A stretch of 64,000 bases of DNA from Echiichthys vipera (Eukaryota > Chordata > Actinopteri > Perciformes > Trachinidae): the NCBI GenBank assembly GCA_963691815.1, contig OY829662.1:1585176-1649175 (forward strand), given 5' to 3'. The position numbers and the translations under genes were made by a program. Shown piece by piece: positions 35,001-48,195 of this stretch. Under the pieces are notes generated by a model. It searched no databases. It worked only from the letters and a program-made list of their open reading frames with translations, and was not told where the DNA came from. Each line of letters opens with the position of its first letter. Within the stretch, counting starts at the first letter, position 1.

Positions 35001-35370
35001 CTCCACAGGTTGCACAGGCGGGTGTCAGGGGAGCTTCGATCGTGTCCAGTCTGAATGACACGTGGTCGGATCGAACGTCATCTTCCTCCGATCCTGAGAC
35101 TTGGTCGACCTTAAAACCAATCAATGCAGGTTGTCATCCTCTGCACGTCCGTCACCTTCCCTCGCCACGTCTCCACGGACGGCGAGGGACGCCGGAGTAC
35201 GTGTGTGTATGTGTGTGTGTGTGTTTGTCCTTCCATCAGCCAGTTCACCTTGTTTAGATTAGAGCTTCCAACGACACGAGGGCAAAATTAATCAAATTAG
35301 GGCTGAATGTCCGATGGACCGACGCCCTCCAATACACACACACACACACACTTGTCTCTGATGTTTAGCT
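35001..35370. other. Intergenic, no gene seen
   Basis: Short GT and CA runs only. Confidence 0.4.
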
Positions 35371-35815
35371 GTCATTTTGCATCTTCTTGTGGTGGTTTTG
35401 CATCTATTTTGAGTCATTTTGCATCTTTTTGTGGTGGTTTTGCATCTATTTTGAGTCATTTTGCATCTTTTTGTGGTGGTTTTGCATCTATTTTTAGTCA
35501 TTTTGCATCTTTTTGTGGTGGTTTTGCATCTATTTTTAGTCATTTTGCATCTTTTTGTGGTGGTTTTGCATCTTTTTTTAGTCATTTTGCATCTTTTTGT
35601 GGTGGTTTGGCATCTATTTTTAGTCATTTTGCATCTTTTTGTGGTGGTTTTGCATCTATTTTTAGTCATTTTGCATCTCTTTCTGGTGGTTTTGCATCTA
35701 TTTTAAGTCATTTTGCATCTTTTTGTGGTGGTTTTGCATCTATTTTTAGTCATTTTGCATCTTTTTGTGGTGGTTTTGCATCTATTTTTAGTCATTTTGC
35801 ATCTTTTTGCATCAC
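35371..35815 (-). repeat. 42-bp minisatellite, inverted array (locus 3 of 6)
   Basis: About ten units, reverse-complement to the other five loci (TTTTGCATCTATTTTTAGTC). An early variant reads TTTTGAGTC. Confidence 0.95.
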
Positions 35816-36344
35816 CTGAGAAAACTCTGTAGACAGACAGTAACCAGGCTCTCAGCTGTGATGAACGGCGGTTCGATTCCCTCAGTTATTGTTAACTTGA
35901 AGCAGATTCTGTCTCTCAGGTTTAAACAAACCTGTTCAGGTTAATAAAGAAAGATCGAGGCTGTCAGATGTGTGTGTGATCCAGGATCAGGCTCCAACAG
36001 TCCCCTGACATATTGCATAATGGATCAAAAGTCCTTTCCTTTACCCAGCTGCATGTTTCAACTTCTAACTGTGTTGAATTAAATCGCCCTGTGGGCCGAT
36101 GTGTCGCACAAGAACCTCATAAATAAAAGTTTACAGGCTGTTTCAGTCTGAGGTGGAGAGTTACAAAACACATCCAGGACTATTTCACGCTCAAAACCAT
36201 GTCTGACATATTCAGAGTCTGGACTTCATGAAGAAAAAGGTGCTTTTCTCAAAGGCCTCTGCAGTGTCCAGGGGCGTACACAGACTTTTAAAAGGGCAGG
36301 GGCGAAAAGGGGAAAAAACGGCACATATAGCGCATCCTCGCCAC
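35816..36344. other. Intergenic, no gene seen
   Basis: Unique sequence. CCAGGGGCGTACACAGAC at 36269 resembles the terminus of a fish DNA transposon. Confidence 0.4.
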
Positions 36345-37020
36345 TGAAGAGGACACTTTAGCACACGTTTTGGCTCCTAGAGGACACTTTAGCACACATT
36401 TTGGCTCCTAGAGGACACTTTAGCACACATTTTGGCTCCTAGAGGACACTTTAGCACACGCTTTGACTCCTAGAGGACACTTCAGCACACATTTGGGCTC
36501 CTAGAGGACACTTTAACACACGTTTATGCTCCTAGAGGGCACTTTAGCACACGTTTTGGCTCCTAGAGGACACTTTAACACACGTTTATGCTCCTAGAGG
36601 ACACTTTAGCACACGTTTATGCTCCTAGAGGAAACTTTAACACATGTTTTGGCTCCTAGAGGGCACTTTAGCACACGCTTTGGCTCCTAGAGGGCACTTT
36701 AGCACACGTTTTTGCTCCTAGAGGACACTTTAAAACACGTTTATGCTCCTAGAGGACACTTTAACACACGTTTATGCTCCTAGAGGACACTTTAACACAC
36801 GTTTATGCTCCTAGAGGGCACTTTAGCACACATTTCGGCCCCTAAAGGACACTTTAGCACACGTTTATGCTCCTAGAGGGCACTTTAGCACACGTTTTTG
36901 CTCCTAGAGGACACTTTAGCACACGTTTTGGCTCCTAGAGGACACTTTAACACATGTTTTGGCTCCTAGAGGACACTTTAGCACACGCTTTGGCTCCTAG
37001 AGAGCACTTTAGCACATGTG
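36345..37020 (+). repeat. 31-bp minisatellite, about 22 units
   Basis: The unit is CACTTTAGCACACGTTTTGG plus CTCCTAGAGGA, with GTTTTGG/GTTTATG and GGACACT/GGGCACT variants. It is found only here in the window. Confidence 0.95.
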
Positions 37021-37595
37021 TTTGTGTGCACAGGTGACAAACAGAAATCTAATCAATAAATAAGAAACAAAAGTATGACAAGAAGAGGCTCTGCCCCCGT
37101 TTACCTCTCCTCTCTGCTGACGCCGTTTCCCCCTCCCAGTCTTTATGAATGCAGCACTTTAACTTGTTTTTACCTCTTGGGTAAATGATGTAAATCCCTC
37201 GTGCCTGCTGCTGGTCCCGATTCCCCCCCCCCCTCACTCTCAGCAGCCGTCACGAAATAAAATAAAAAAATGAATTCAAATATGAGCCGCAGTTTGCAGC
37301 GCAAATAACCCATGAATCAATTGCACGCTCAGCAGATTCCTCCTGGTTGTGTTTTTCCAATTAAGTGCGTGGATGAGTGCACGGAGGAGAGGTAAGTTGT
37401 TTATTCTGGCCCGTAAATGATATTTATGCAAATTCCCAGAGGATGGATTGCTGACAGGTGTGCGGTGTAACTGACTTCAGTATAAGTGGCTCGGATTAAG
37501 TGACGGAGCGGCGGCGCGGGCGGCGCTGAGTCTTCAACTACACGACAACAGGAGCTGAATGAAACAAGGGACGTCCGTGTCCTTGGGCAAGATCA
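37021..37595. other. Unique region, possible conserved non-coding element
   Basis: 37,260-37,500 has the texture of a vertebrate enhancer: AT-rich blocks with ATTTATGCAAAT (octamer-like), CCAATTAAGTG and TGAATCAATTGC. No coding potential is recognised. Confidence 0.35.
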
Positions 37596-39527
37596 GAGAC
37601 TCCACTTAAAGCTGCATTCTCTCTAATGTCCAGCAGGAGGAGACTCCACTTAAAGCTGCATTCTCTCTAATGTCCAGCAGGAGGAGACTCCACTTAAAGC
37701 TGCATTCTCTCTAATGTCCAGCAGGAGGAGACTCCACTTAAAGCTGCATTCTCTCTAATGTCCAGCAGGAGGAGACTCTACTTAAAGCTGCGTTCTCTCT
37801 AATGTCCAGCAGGAGGAGACTCCACTTAAAGCTGCATTTTCTCTCATGTCCAGCAGGAGGAGACTCCACTTAAAGCTGCATTCTCTCTAATGTCCAGCAG
37901 GGGGAGACTCCACTTAAAGCTGCATTCTCTCTAATGTCCAGCAGGAGGAGACTCCACTTAAAGCTGCATTCTCTCTAATGTCCAGCAGGAGGAGACTCCA
38001 CTTAAAGCTGCATTCTCTCTAATGTCCAGCAGGAGGAGACTCCACTTAAAGCTGCAGTCTCTCTAATGTCCAGCAGGAGGAGACTCCACTTAAAGCTGCA
38101 TTCTCTCTAATGTCCAGCAGGAGGAGACTCCACTTAAAGCTGCATTCTCTCTAATGTCCAGCAGGAGGAGACTCCACTTAAAGCTGCATTTTCTCTCATG
38201 TCCAGCAGGAGGAGACTCCACTTAAAGCTGCGTTCTCTCTAATGTCCAGCAGGAGGAGACTCCACTTAAAGCTGCATTTTCTCTCATGTCCAGCAGGAGG
38301 AGACTCCACTTAAAGCTGCATTCTCTCTAATGTCCAGCAGGAGGAGACTCCACTTAAAGCTGCATTCTCTCTAATGTCCAGCAGGAGGAGACTCCACTTA
38401 AAGCTGCATTTTCTCTCATGTCCAGCAGGAGGAGACTCCACTTAAAGCTGCATTCTCTCTAATGTCCAGCAGGAGGAGACTCCACTTAAAGCTGCATTTT
38501 CTCTCATGTCCAGCAGGAGGAGACTCCACTTAAAGCTGCATTCTCTCTAATGTCCAGCAGGAGGAGACTCCACTTAAAGCTGCAGTCTCTCTAATGTCCA
38601 GCAGGAGGAGACTCCACTTAAAGCTGCATTCTCTCTAATGTCCAGCAGGAGGAGACTCCACTTAAAGCTGCGTTCTCTCTAATGTCCAGCAGGAGGAGAC
38701 TCCACTTAAAGCTGCATTTTCTCTCATGTCCAGCAGGAGGAGACTCCACTTAAAGCTGCATTCTCTCTAATGTCCAGCAGGGGGAGACTCCACTTAAAGC
38801 TGCATTCTCTCTAATGTCCAGCAGGAGGAGACTCCACTTAAAGCTGCATTCTCTCTAATGTCCAGCAGGAGGAGACTCCACTTAAAGCTGCATTCTCTCT
38901 AATGTCCAGCAGGAGGAGACTCCACTTAAAGCTGCAGTCTCTCTAATGTCCAGCAGGAGGAGACTCCACTTAAAGCTGCATTCTCTCTAATGTCCAGCAG
39001 GAGGAGACTCCACTTAAAGCTGCATTCTCTCTAATGTCCAGCAGGAGGAGACTCCACTTAAAGCTGCATTCTCTCTAATGTCCAGCAGGAGGAGACGCCA
39101 CTTAAAGCTGCATTTTCTCTCATGTCCAGCAGGAGGAGACTCCACTTAAAGCTGCATTCTCTCTAATGTCCAGCAGGAGGAGACTCCACTTAAAGCTGCA
39201 TTCTCTCTAATGTCCAGCAGGAGGAGACTCCACTTAAAGCTGCATTCTCTCTAATGTCCAGCAGGAGGAGACTCCACTTAAAGCTGCATTCTCTCTAATG
39301 TCCAGCAGGAGGAGACTCCACTTAAAGCTGCATTCTCTCTAATGTCCAGCAGGAGGAGACTCCACTTAAAGCTGCATTCTCTCTAATGTCCAGCAGGAGG
39401 AGACTCCACTTAAAGCTGCATTTTCTCTCATGTCCAGCAGGAGGAGACTCCACTTAAAGCTGCATTCTCTCTAATGTCCAGCAGGGGGAGACTCCACTTA
39501 AAGCTGCATTCTCTCTAATGTCCAGCA
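37596..39527 (+). repeat. 44-bp minisatellite, about 44 units (locus 2 of 4) with higher-order structure
   Basis: This is the largest array in the window. Four unit variants can be told apart: GCATTCTCTCTAATG, GCATTTTCTCTCATG, GCGTTCTCT and GCAGTCTCT, plus a CAGGGGGAG subtype. An ordered set of them recurs exactly 880 bp (20 units) apart. Confidence 0.97.
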
Positions 39528-40256
39528 CCACAAAAAGGCACAAAACAACCACAAACACGACTCCAAACTACGCTCAGTGTCGGCCGGTTGTGTAAATAAG
39601 CATCAGTTTGCTAAAGAGCAGCTCTTTGAGGCGGTGAAGTGTGTGTTTCTGCCCCCTGGTGTCCGGAGACGCTGAGGCCGCAGCTTTAAGATCACAGCGC
39701 TCGTGTTTTCCCTCAAACAGCTGCTGAACCTGAATGTTCTTATAAGAGAATGAGATTAGAGCGGCCGCCTCTTAATCCTCTCTGAGGGCTGCAGAGGAGC
39801 TGTGTGAGGACAGTCCATCAGTCCATCTGTCTGTCTGTTGGCCTGTCCACACACACACACTGGAACTGTATCCAGCGTGTGTGAGTGTGTGTGAGTGTGT
39901 GTGTGGCTCATCTCCATGTTTGCCTGATTTCCCCTCGGTAAAGAGCTGTGGCAGTGTGCTGACCTGCAGCTCATTATACCCTCCGCTGAACCCCCTCTTC
40001 ATGCCTCCCTCTCCCTAATCTAATGGGACTTTCCGTCTGTCTATCTGACTCCGCCAGCCGGCCGCATCACGACTCCACCACAACGACTTTCCGAGGGCCG
40101 ATGCCGATGTGTTCATTATCTTCAGCCATTATCTGCAACTGGTTTGATGCCAAAACTCCCCAAATGACTAATATGTTTCCTGAGAACTGTTATTGTTCTG
40201 GAAGAGGAGGAAAAGGCCTCAAACCGTGATGTATTAATGTGTGTATCAGTGGAACT
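39528..40256. other. Unique region, no supported gene
   Basis: The array ends in a fragment of the 21-bp motif (CACAAAACAACCACAAAC). The rest shows nothing recognised. Confidence 0.4.
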
Positions 40257-41264
<1,008 letters not shown>

Positions 41265-41836
41265 GTCTAAAAATAGATGCAAAACCAGCACAAAAAGATG
41301 CAAAATGACTAAAAATAGATGCAAAACCACCACAAAAAAGATGCAAAATGACTAAAAATAGATGCAAAACCACCACAAAAAGATGCAAAATGACTAAAAA
41401 TAGATGCAAAACCACCACAAAAAAGATGCAAAATGACTAAAAATAGATGCAAAACCACCACAAAAAGATGCAAAATGACTAAAAATAGATGCAAAACCAC
41501 CACAAAAAGATGCAAAATGACTAAAAATAGATGCAAAACCACCACAAAAAAGATGCAAAATGACTAAAAATAGATGCAAAACCACCACAAAAAGATGCAA
41601 AATGACTAAAAATAGATGCAAAACCACCACAAAAAGATGCAAAATGACTAAAAATAGATGCAAAACCATCACAAAAAGATGCAAAATGACTAAAAATAGA
41701 TGCAAAACCACCACAAAAAGATGCAAAATGACTAAAAATAGATGCAAAACCACCACAAAAAGATGCAAAATGACTAAAAATAGATGCAAAACCACCACAA
41801 AAAGATGCAAAATGACTAAAAATAGATGCAAAACCC
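41265..41836 (+). repeat. 42-bp minisatellite, about 14 units (locus 4 of 6)
   Basis: Homogeneous forward array. Three units carry an extra A (CACAAAAAAGATG), which shifts frame. Confidence 0.96.
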
Positions 41837-42128
41837 ACCCACAGTACTGCCTCTGATTGGCTGGTACTGGTGGTCTTCTAGGGGGGAAACGCTGCAGGAG
41901 CGTGCTCAGTAGAAACTGTAAAGATGGAGCTTCATATCCCAAAGGTTGCCGACTCGTGATCGGCCCGACCTCCTCTCCACTGTGACTGCAAACGTATTTG
42001 TGGTAAAGACAAAATAAAAGCTTCATTTCCCTAAAGAGACGATTGAGAATGAGCTTAATCTGATCGCTCATCGTCCTTCAGGGGAACCGGATTTGGATTA
42101 AATACATTGAGATACACAGAAAATCTGA

Positions 42129-42690
42129 CGAGTGAGGGGACGATGGAGCGTGAGTTTGGTGCTGCAGTCGCTCTACCGCACCGTTGTGACCAAGAGAGAG
42201 CTGAGGAAGACAAAGCTCTGGATCTACCGCTCAGTCCTGGTTCCTACCCTCACCTGTGGTCATGAAAGCTGGGTCAGGACCCAAAGAACCAGGTCCAGGT
42301 CCAAGCGTGTGAAATGTGTTTCCTCAGGAGGGGGTCTGGAGTCTCCCTTAGAGAGAGGGGGAGAAGTTCAGCATCCGTGAGGAACTCGGAGTAGAGCCGC
42401 TGCTCCTTTGCGTTGAAAGGAGCCAGTTGAGGTGGTTCAGGATCATCTGGTAAGGATGAACCCTGGGCGCCTCCCTAGGGAGGTGTTCCAGGCACGTCCA
42501 GCTGGGAGGAGGCCTCGGGGAAGACCCAGGACCAGGTGGAGAGATTAGATCTCCACACTGGCCTGGGAACGCCTCAGGATCCCCCAGTTAGAGCTGGTTA
42601 ATGTGGCCCGGGAAAGGGAAGTTTGGGGTCCCCTGCTAAAGCTGCTGCCCCCGAGACCTGACCCCGGATAAGAGGCTGAAGATGAAGATG
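42129..42690 (+). mobile_element. Non-LTR retrotransposon 3' region (LINE copy 5)
   Basis: It matches copy 3 almost base for base but lacks about 30 bp (the GGCCGGAGAATCGG segment near 42160). It shares the same frame break and the terminal GCTGAAGATGAAGATGA tail. Confidence 0.8.
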
Positions 42691-43033
42691 ACTGAATACA
42701 TGAATACGCTTTACCGTCTTCACATAGACTCATGACCCGTTGTTGTTGTTTTGGCCTCAGGACTGAGGAAGCAACAGTGGACGAGGGTGTGACGCTCTAA
42801 AGATGGATTCTCATTGGTGTTTCCTGTGAATCTCACTGTGAGCGATCAGGGAGCGTGCAGAGAAACAGCTGCAGCCAACAAACTCCTGCAGCCCGAGGAC
42901 TTTGTCAGGTGGGAACAAAAACCCAAACCTGGAGGATGTTTGAATGAACCCTGCCCTCGGCACAGACACAGCGTGCAGCAGTAAAAGGTGGAGTGAAGGG
43001 AGCACACACTGGAAGATGAGTGTTGTGTTGTTG
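42691..43033. other. Intergenic, no supported gene
   Basis: A plus-strand frame (42944-43255) contains MSVVLLLLLQVYRV followed by poly-Ala. It depends on the CTG repeat, so I do not call it a gene. Confidence 0.35.
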
Positions 43034-43055
43034 CTGCTGCTGCAGGTGTATCGTG

Positions 43056-43098
<43 letters not shown>
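43034..43098 (+). repeat. (CTG)n trinucleotide repeat
   Basis: A short run of four is followed by about 15 CTG/GCT triplets at 43053-43098. CTG tracts form hairpins and are prone to length change. Confidence 0.95.
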
Positions 43099-43247
43099 AC
43101 TGAGCCCCGCTAACTCGGACGTCGTGATCCACTCGCTGGTGCCGGGATTTAATTCCGACGGCAAACAAAGCCGGGGTGAACCCACAGATGGTCCCGTAGA
43201 TCCAGAGGGAAATCTCGTCGGGGGCATCTCTCCAACAGCCCAGCAGA

Positions 43248-44227
<980 letters not shown>

Positions 44228-44674
44228 ACAGAGCCAGAACAGGGCCAGACCAGAGCCAGGACAGGGCCAGACCAGAGCCGGAACAGAGCCAGGACAGAGT
44301 CAGAACAGGGCCAGGACAGGGCCAGACCAGAGCCAGACCAGAGCCAGAACAGGGCCAGGACAGAGCCAGAACAGAGCCAGGACAGAGCCAGAACAGAGCC
44401 AGGACAGAGCCTGAACAGGGCCAGGACAGGGCCAGGACAGAGCCAGAACAGAGCCAGGACAGAGCCAGAACAGAGCCAGGACAGAGCCAGGACAGAGCCT
44501 GAACAGGGCCAGACCAGAGCCAGACCAGAGCCAGAACAGAGCCAGGACAGAGCCAGGACAGAGCCTGAACAGGGCCAGGACAGGCCAGACCAGAGCCAGA
44601 CCAGAGCCAGGACAGAGTCAGAACAGGGCCAGGACAGAGCCAGAACAGGGCCAGAACAGAGCCAGACCAGAGCC
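44228..44674 (+). repeat. 11-bp minisatellite AGCCAGGACAG
   Basis: About 40 units alternate AGCCAGAACAG, AGCCAGGACAG, GGCCAGACC and AGCCTGAAC. No family member is seen elsewhere in the window. Confidence 0.95.
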
Positions 44675-45207
44675 CCGGTGCTCCTGTTGGACTGCAGGAA
44701 GCTGCATCCATCTGTAAATGTGATATTCTACCTACACTGCTCAGATATGGTGTGGTCATAGCCCTGGCTGTGTATTCTGTACACAACTCTGCACTTAGCT
44801 TCGCTTTCTTTGCACCTGTGGTTGGAAGCTAAAGTGCATTGTGTCGTCTCAGCACCTGCGCTCTAATCTCGTTCAATCTTGAATCTCAAATCGCCTGAAA
44901 AAGAGCGAGCGGCTCCTAAACGCTGCGACCTGTCCGGACGATAAAGTGTTCCCTGCAATGGCGATATATGAGTTTATCTCCCCCGGGTCCCAGCGTGGAC
45001 TCGCAGAGTTTAACCTGTGGGCCGGCGGTCATTAAACGGATAACACACACACACATATATTATATATATATAAATATAATATAAGCGTTAATATTTGAAG
45101 TGCTCGGAGTCTTGACTGCAGATAAATCAGCATCAGCATTATCACATTTATCAACGCACCGTTTTCTGCTGTTTATCGACTCTCCTGAAGTGCTTTGTCA
45201 CTCTGAA

Positions 45208-45279
<72 letters not shown>

Positions 45280-45701
45280 GATCTGGAGGTGGGGGCCGTA
45301 AAATGAGAGGTGATGGATCGGAGCGGTGGGCGGCTCGGCCTTGTCGCTGCTGATTTTCCTGCCTGGAGATGTGAGCTCTCCGCGGGGCGGTCGATGAAGA
45401 GGGCCGGCCCGTTCTCTGCGTGTTCCTCCAGCACGTCACACCTGGAAAAACAAATGAGAGAGAGGTGTGTTTCATTAGGACAGAGTCTGTCCTGGTGCGC
45501 TGGGGTTTTCCTGGTAACTGCCGATGCTTTCATCCCCGTTGCTGGAGAGATTTGTCGGCCATCTTTGTCCCCCAGAAGACAAAGTTGTGTGTCGAGTGTC
45601 CTTAAACACCAGGACAGTTTTCACAATCACATCAATCATGCATCGCCTTCGTGTGCACAAAACAACTACTAACAACCCAGAATGACCACAAAGAGACAAC
45701 G
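44675..45701. other. Intergenic with TA-rich stretch and (CA)n
   Basis: (CA)/(TA) lies at 45042-45085 and (CA)33 at 45209-45274. No gene is seen. Confidence 0.45.
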
Positions 45702-46085
45702 TGTCATGAACGGTACAGGGAATAACAGAGGACACTGAGTACGATGTAAACGAATGATTAATCAAAAAACAAATAAACAGTGATGGCGAAGAACAAACGT
45801 GGGGATCAGGAGACAAACACGAACGGGTGGTGGAAAAACAGGAACTCGGGAAACGAACAACTAACAAACGAGCACCAGTAACTGGGAGCCAACCAAGAGA
45901 GACACGTCCGGCTTTTTATTCCTCAGCATTGACGCGCTAATGAGCCACAGCTGGGCGGGACCACGCCGACCAGCAACAACAGACAAACACACAGGGAAAG
46001 ACACAAGCAGGAGAAACAGACAGAGGGAGACAAACACACACAAAAGGAAGAGGGAAGAGGGACCGACAGGACCTGGATCCTGACA
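45702..46085 (-). mobile_element. Solo-LTR-like element, copy 2
   Basis: 384 bp, with TG...CA termini (TGTCATGAAC at the left, GATCCTGACA at the right; on the minus strand it starts TGTCAGGATCC). The minus strand carries AATAAAAAGCC, resembling the TATA region of fish gypsy LTRs. The flanks CAACG and CAACA form a near-perfect 5-bp duplication. No internal region or second LTR is nearby. Confidence 0.65.
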
Positions 46086-46285
46086 CAACAAACACCAAAA
46101 CGACTACAAATGGATGCAAAAGCACAAATAGATCACAAAAACAGCCACACAGTAAGTGTTTAACTACCACAAAGAGACGCAGAGGGACTAAATGTGCAGC
46201 TCGAGCTCATTGGAACAGGTAAAAACAGCATGAACTTCATCAAACGCATGTTATCCATCCATGATAACTTACAAAATATGATACG

Positions 46286-46330
46286 TTTAGACGACTAAAA
46301 GAGACGGTTAAGTTTAGACGAGTAAGTTTA
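46286..46330 (+). repeat. GGTTAAGTTTAG minisatellite fragment
   Basis: Two units only, the rightmost member of this family. Confidence 0.8.
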
Positions 46331-46361
46331 ACCCATTGTCACGGTTTTCTGCTAATTCAGG

Positions 46362-46463
<102 letters not shown>

Positions 46464-46539
46464 ATGTTTGTCTGAAAAAACTCTGAAACATGCGTGGAAA
46501 TCGATCATGGGGATGTAGTTTATTAAAGCAGCTCTCTGT

Positions 46540-46857
46540 GTGACGTGGGAGGGAGGGGGGGAGAGAGAGACTCCTCGGTGAGCTCGTGCTCTCTGACAGT
46601 CTCTCGCGGAGGCTGCTCGGTGCGGGGGTGTGATGCCGGGGTGGAAGGCAGACCCAGTACCGCTCTTGAGTCGGGGAGTCCGGACCACCTGAGGACCAGC
46701 ACGGAGGCTGAGCCGCGCGTAATTCCTCTGTGCGTCCGCGCCGCGCCTCCTCTGACCGCCTCTCCTTCTCCTTCTTACTCTCCTTCTTCTCCTCCTCCTT
46801 CTTCTTGGATGAACTCCCTCGCCGCCTGCGGGGGATGCGTCCGCTCGCGCTGAGACC
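46540..46857 (+). promoter_or_regulatory. gsg1l 5' leader and promoter region with upstream ORFs
   Basis: This GC-rich, CpG-rich segment has no TATA box. The leader holds ATGs at 46633 (uORF of 19 codons to TGA 46692), 46809 (14 codons) and 46835 (8 codons). The last uORF's stop overlaps the main start as ATGA (46858-46861). The transcription start is not known, so not every uORF need be in the mRNA. Confidence 0.55.
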
Positions 46858-47146
46858 ATGAAGACGACGCGGAAATGTCGCGCGATGCTGTCGGTGGGTC
46901 TGAACCTGGTGGCGCTGTTCTTCTCCACCACCGCCTTCATCACCACGTACTGGTGCGAGGGCACCCAGCGCGTCCCCAAGCCCAACTGCAGCAAGCAGCG
47001 GCGCCACAACTGCATCGACTACGGCGTCAACGAGACGGACCAGAACAAGGTGCACTACAGCTGGGAGACCGGGGACGACCGCTTCCTCTTCCGCCGCTTC
47101 CACACCGGCATCTGGTACTCCTGCGAGGAGAACATCCACGAGGCAG
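46858..47146 (+). CDS. gsg1l: GSG1-like protein, coding exon 1 (AMPA-receptor auxiliary subunit)
   Basis: The ATG sits in GAGACCATGA (A at -3). The exon encodes 96 codons plus one base and ends before GTGGGC at 47147. A first membrane segment spans about residues 9-31. An extracellular loop follows with YWCEGTQRVPKP, an N-glycosylation sequon NET (58-60), the SWETGDDRFLFR block and GIWYSCEE, the claudin/PMP22-type W-C motif. These blocks match GSG1L from memory. GSG1L binds AMPA receptors and slows their recovery from desensitisation at synapses. The fish loop is shorter than the Ala-rich mammalian one. The alternative paralogues GSG1 and GSG1L2 fit less well. Confidence 0.93.
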
Positions 47147-47870
47147 GTGGGCACGTCCGTCAAACCTTTTTATTTGTCTTTTTTGAAGCAGGTTTGGCTC
47201 CAAACTCTGTGAATAATTCAGCCTGTGTTGGTTTTTGTCTCCTGAAGCTGAGTTTGTTTCAGTCTCAGTGTTTATTCACGGGCGCGTGGAGCCAACAGGT
47301 CCGTGATTACGCACCGAGCTGTGCGTAAAACATCGCGCTGTTTGGGTTTATTCCGCCGGACCAACGCGTTCAGCAGGTCCGTGAAGGTTGTTGTGATGCG
47401 TTCAAGGCGCAGTGAGCACCGTGTGTGCTTCACTGACCTGACCCGAGCAGAGGCTGCTGGTGTTGTTGTCCTCATGGATCATTAAACTCATTTAAAACCA
47501 GTTAATTTCATTAAAAAGACGCGGAGTCATGGGTTTTGATGATCCTGATCATTATTTTTAAGCAGAAACTCACAAAAACATCCTGGTTTGCTGCTTTTCT
47601 GTTGTTCATCATAATAAAGACTAATAGTAATAATAACTATATTAATAATAAGGACAGATTTTACAGGCTGAACTATTAATAAAGAGAATATTCTCCATTT
47701 TAATCTCAATGATGGAAATATTTCTTAGTTGCAGAACAACTTCACTTTCCCTTAAAGTGAAATTACGGCTACAAATTTCTGAACTTAGACTCATCAAATA
47801 ATCCATGAGACGTTTTTTTCCTGTAACAACGATTAACAAGCCAGGGGAGTCTCGAACAATGATTAGAACT
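47147..47870 (+). other. Start of gsg1l intron 1
   Basis: Unique AT-rich DNA. The open frame continuing from exon 1 to 47328 is read-through into the intron, not protein. Confidence 0.7.
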
Positions 47871-47873
47871 TAA

Positions 47874-48195
47874 GGGCGCCCTCCCACTGTGCCTCCGTAC
47901 CGTGCCCCGTGCTTTAGGGTCCTTGTCCCCCCCTCCAGGCCCGTTTGTACTCACACTACCTGGGCCTCGGAGAATGCTTCTTGCTGCCTATACGTCATCA
48001 TTTGTTTCCAGATCTTTCTGTAGACCTCAGAGTTTTTGTGCTCGTACACGTGCAAACGTGCTTTACTAAAGCCCACCTCTCCCAAACGGGCCGTGGACAG
48101 CAAGCGTGCCGCTCCTAGACGTGGTACGGTTGCACTCACACTGGTCAAAGGAACCAGACTTTAGCCGTGAAACGTGGCACAGTTGGAGTTGAACC
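47874..48195 (-). mobile_element. Harbinger-type MITE, copy 2 (internally deleted)
   Basis: The left terminus GGGCGCCCTCCCACTGTGCC is preceded by TAA. Most of the middle, including the Myb-like remnant, is missing. The right end degenerates into GCACAGTTGGAGT. Confidence 0.75.

Noticed and set aside
47147..47328. Continuation of the gsg1l frame past exon 1
   Set aside because: The donor GTGGGC and the in-frame join to exon 2 (GEKCRSF) show this is intron.
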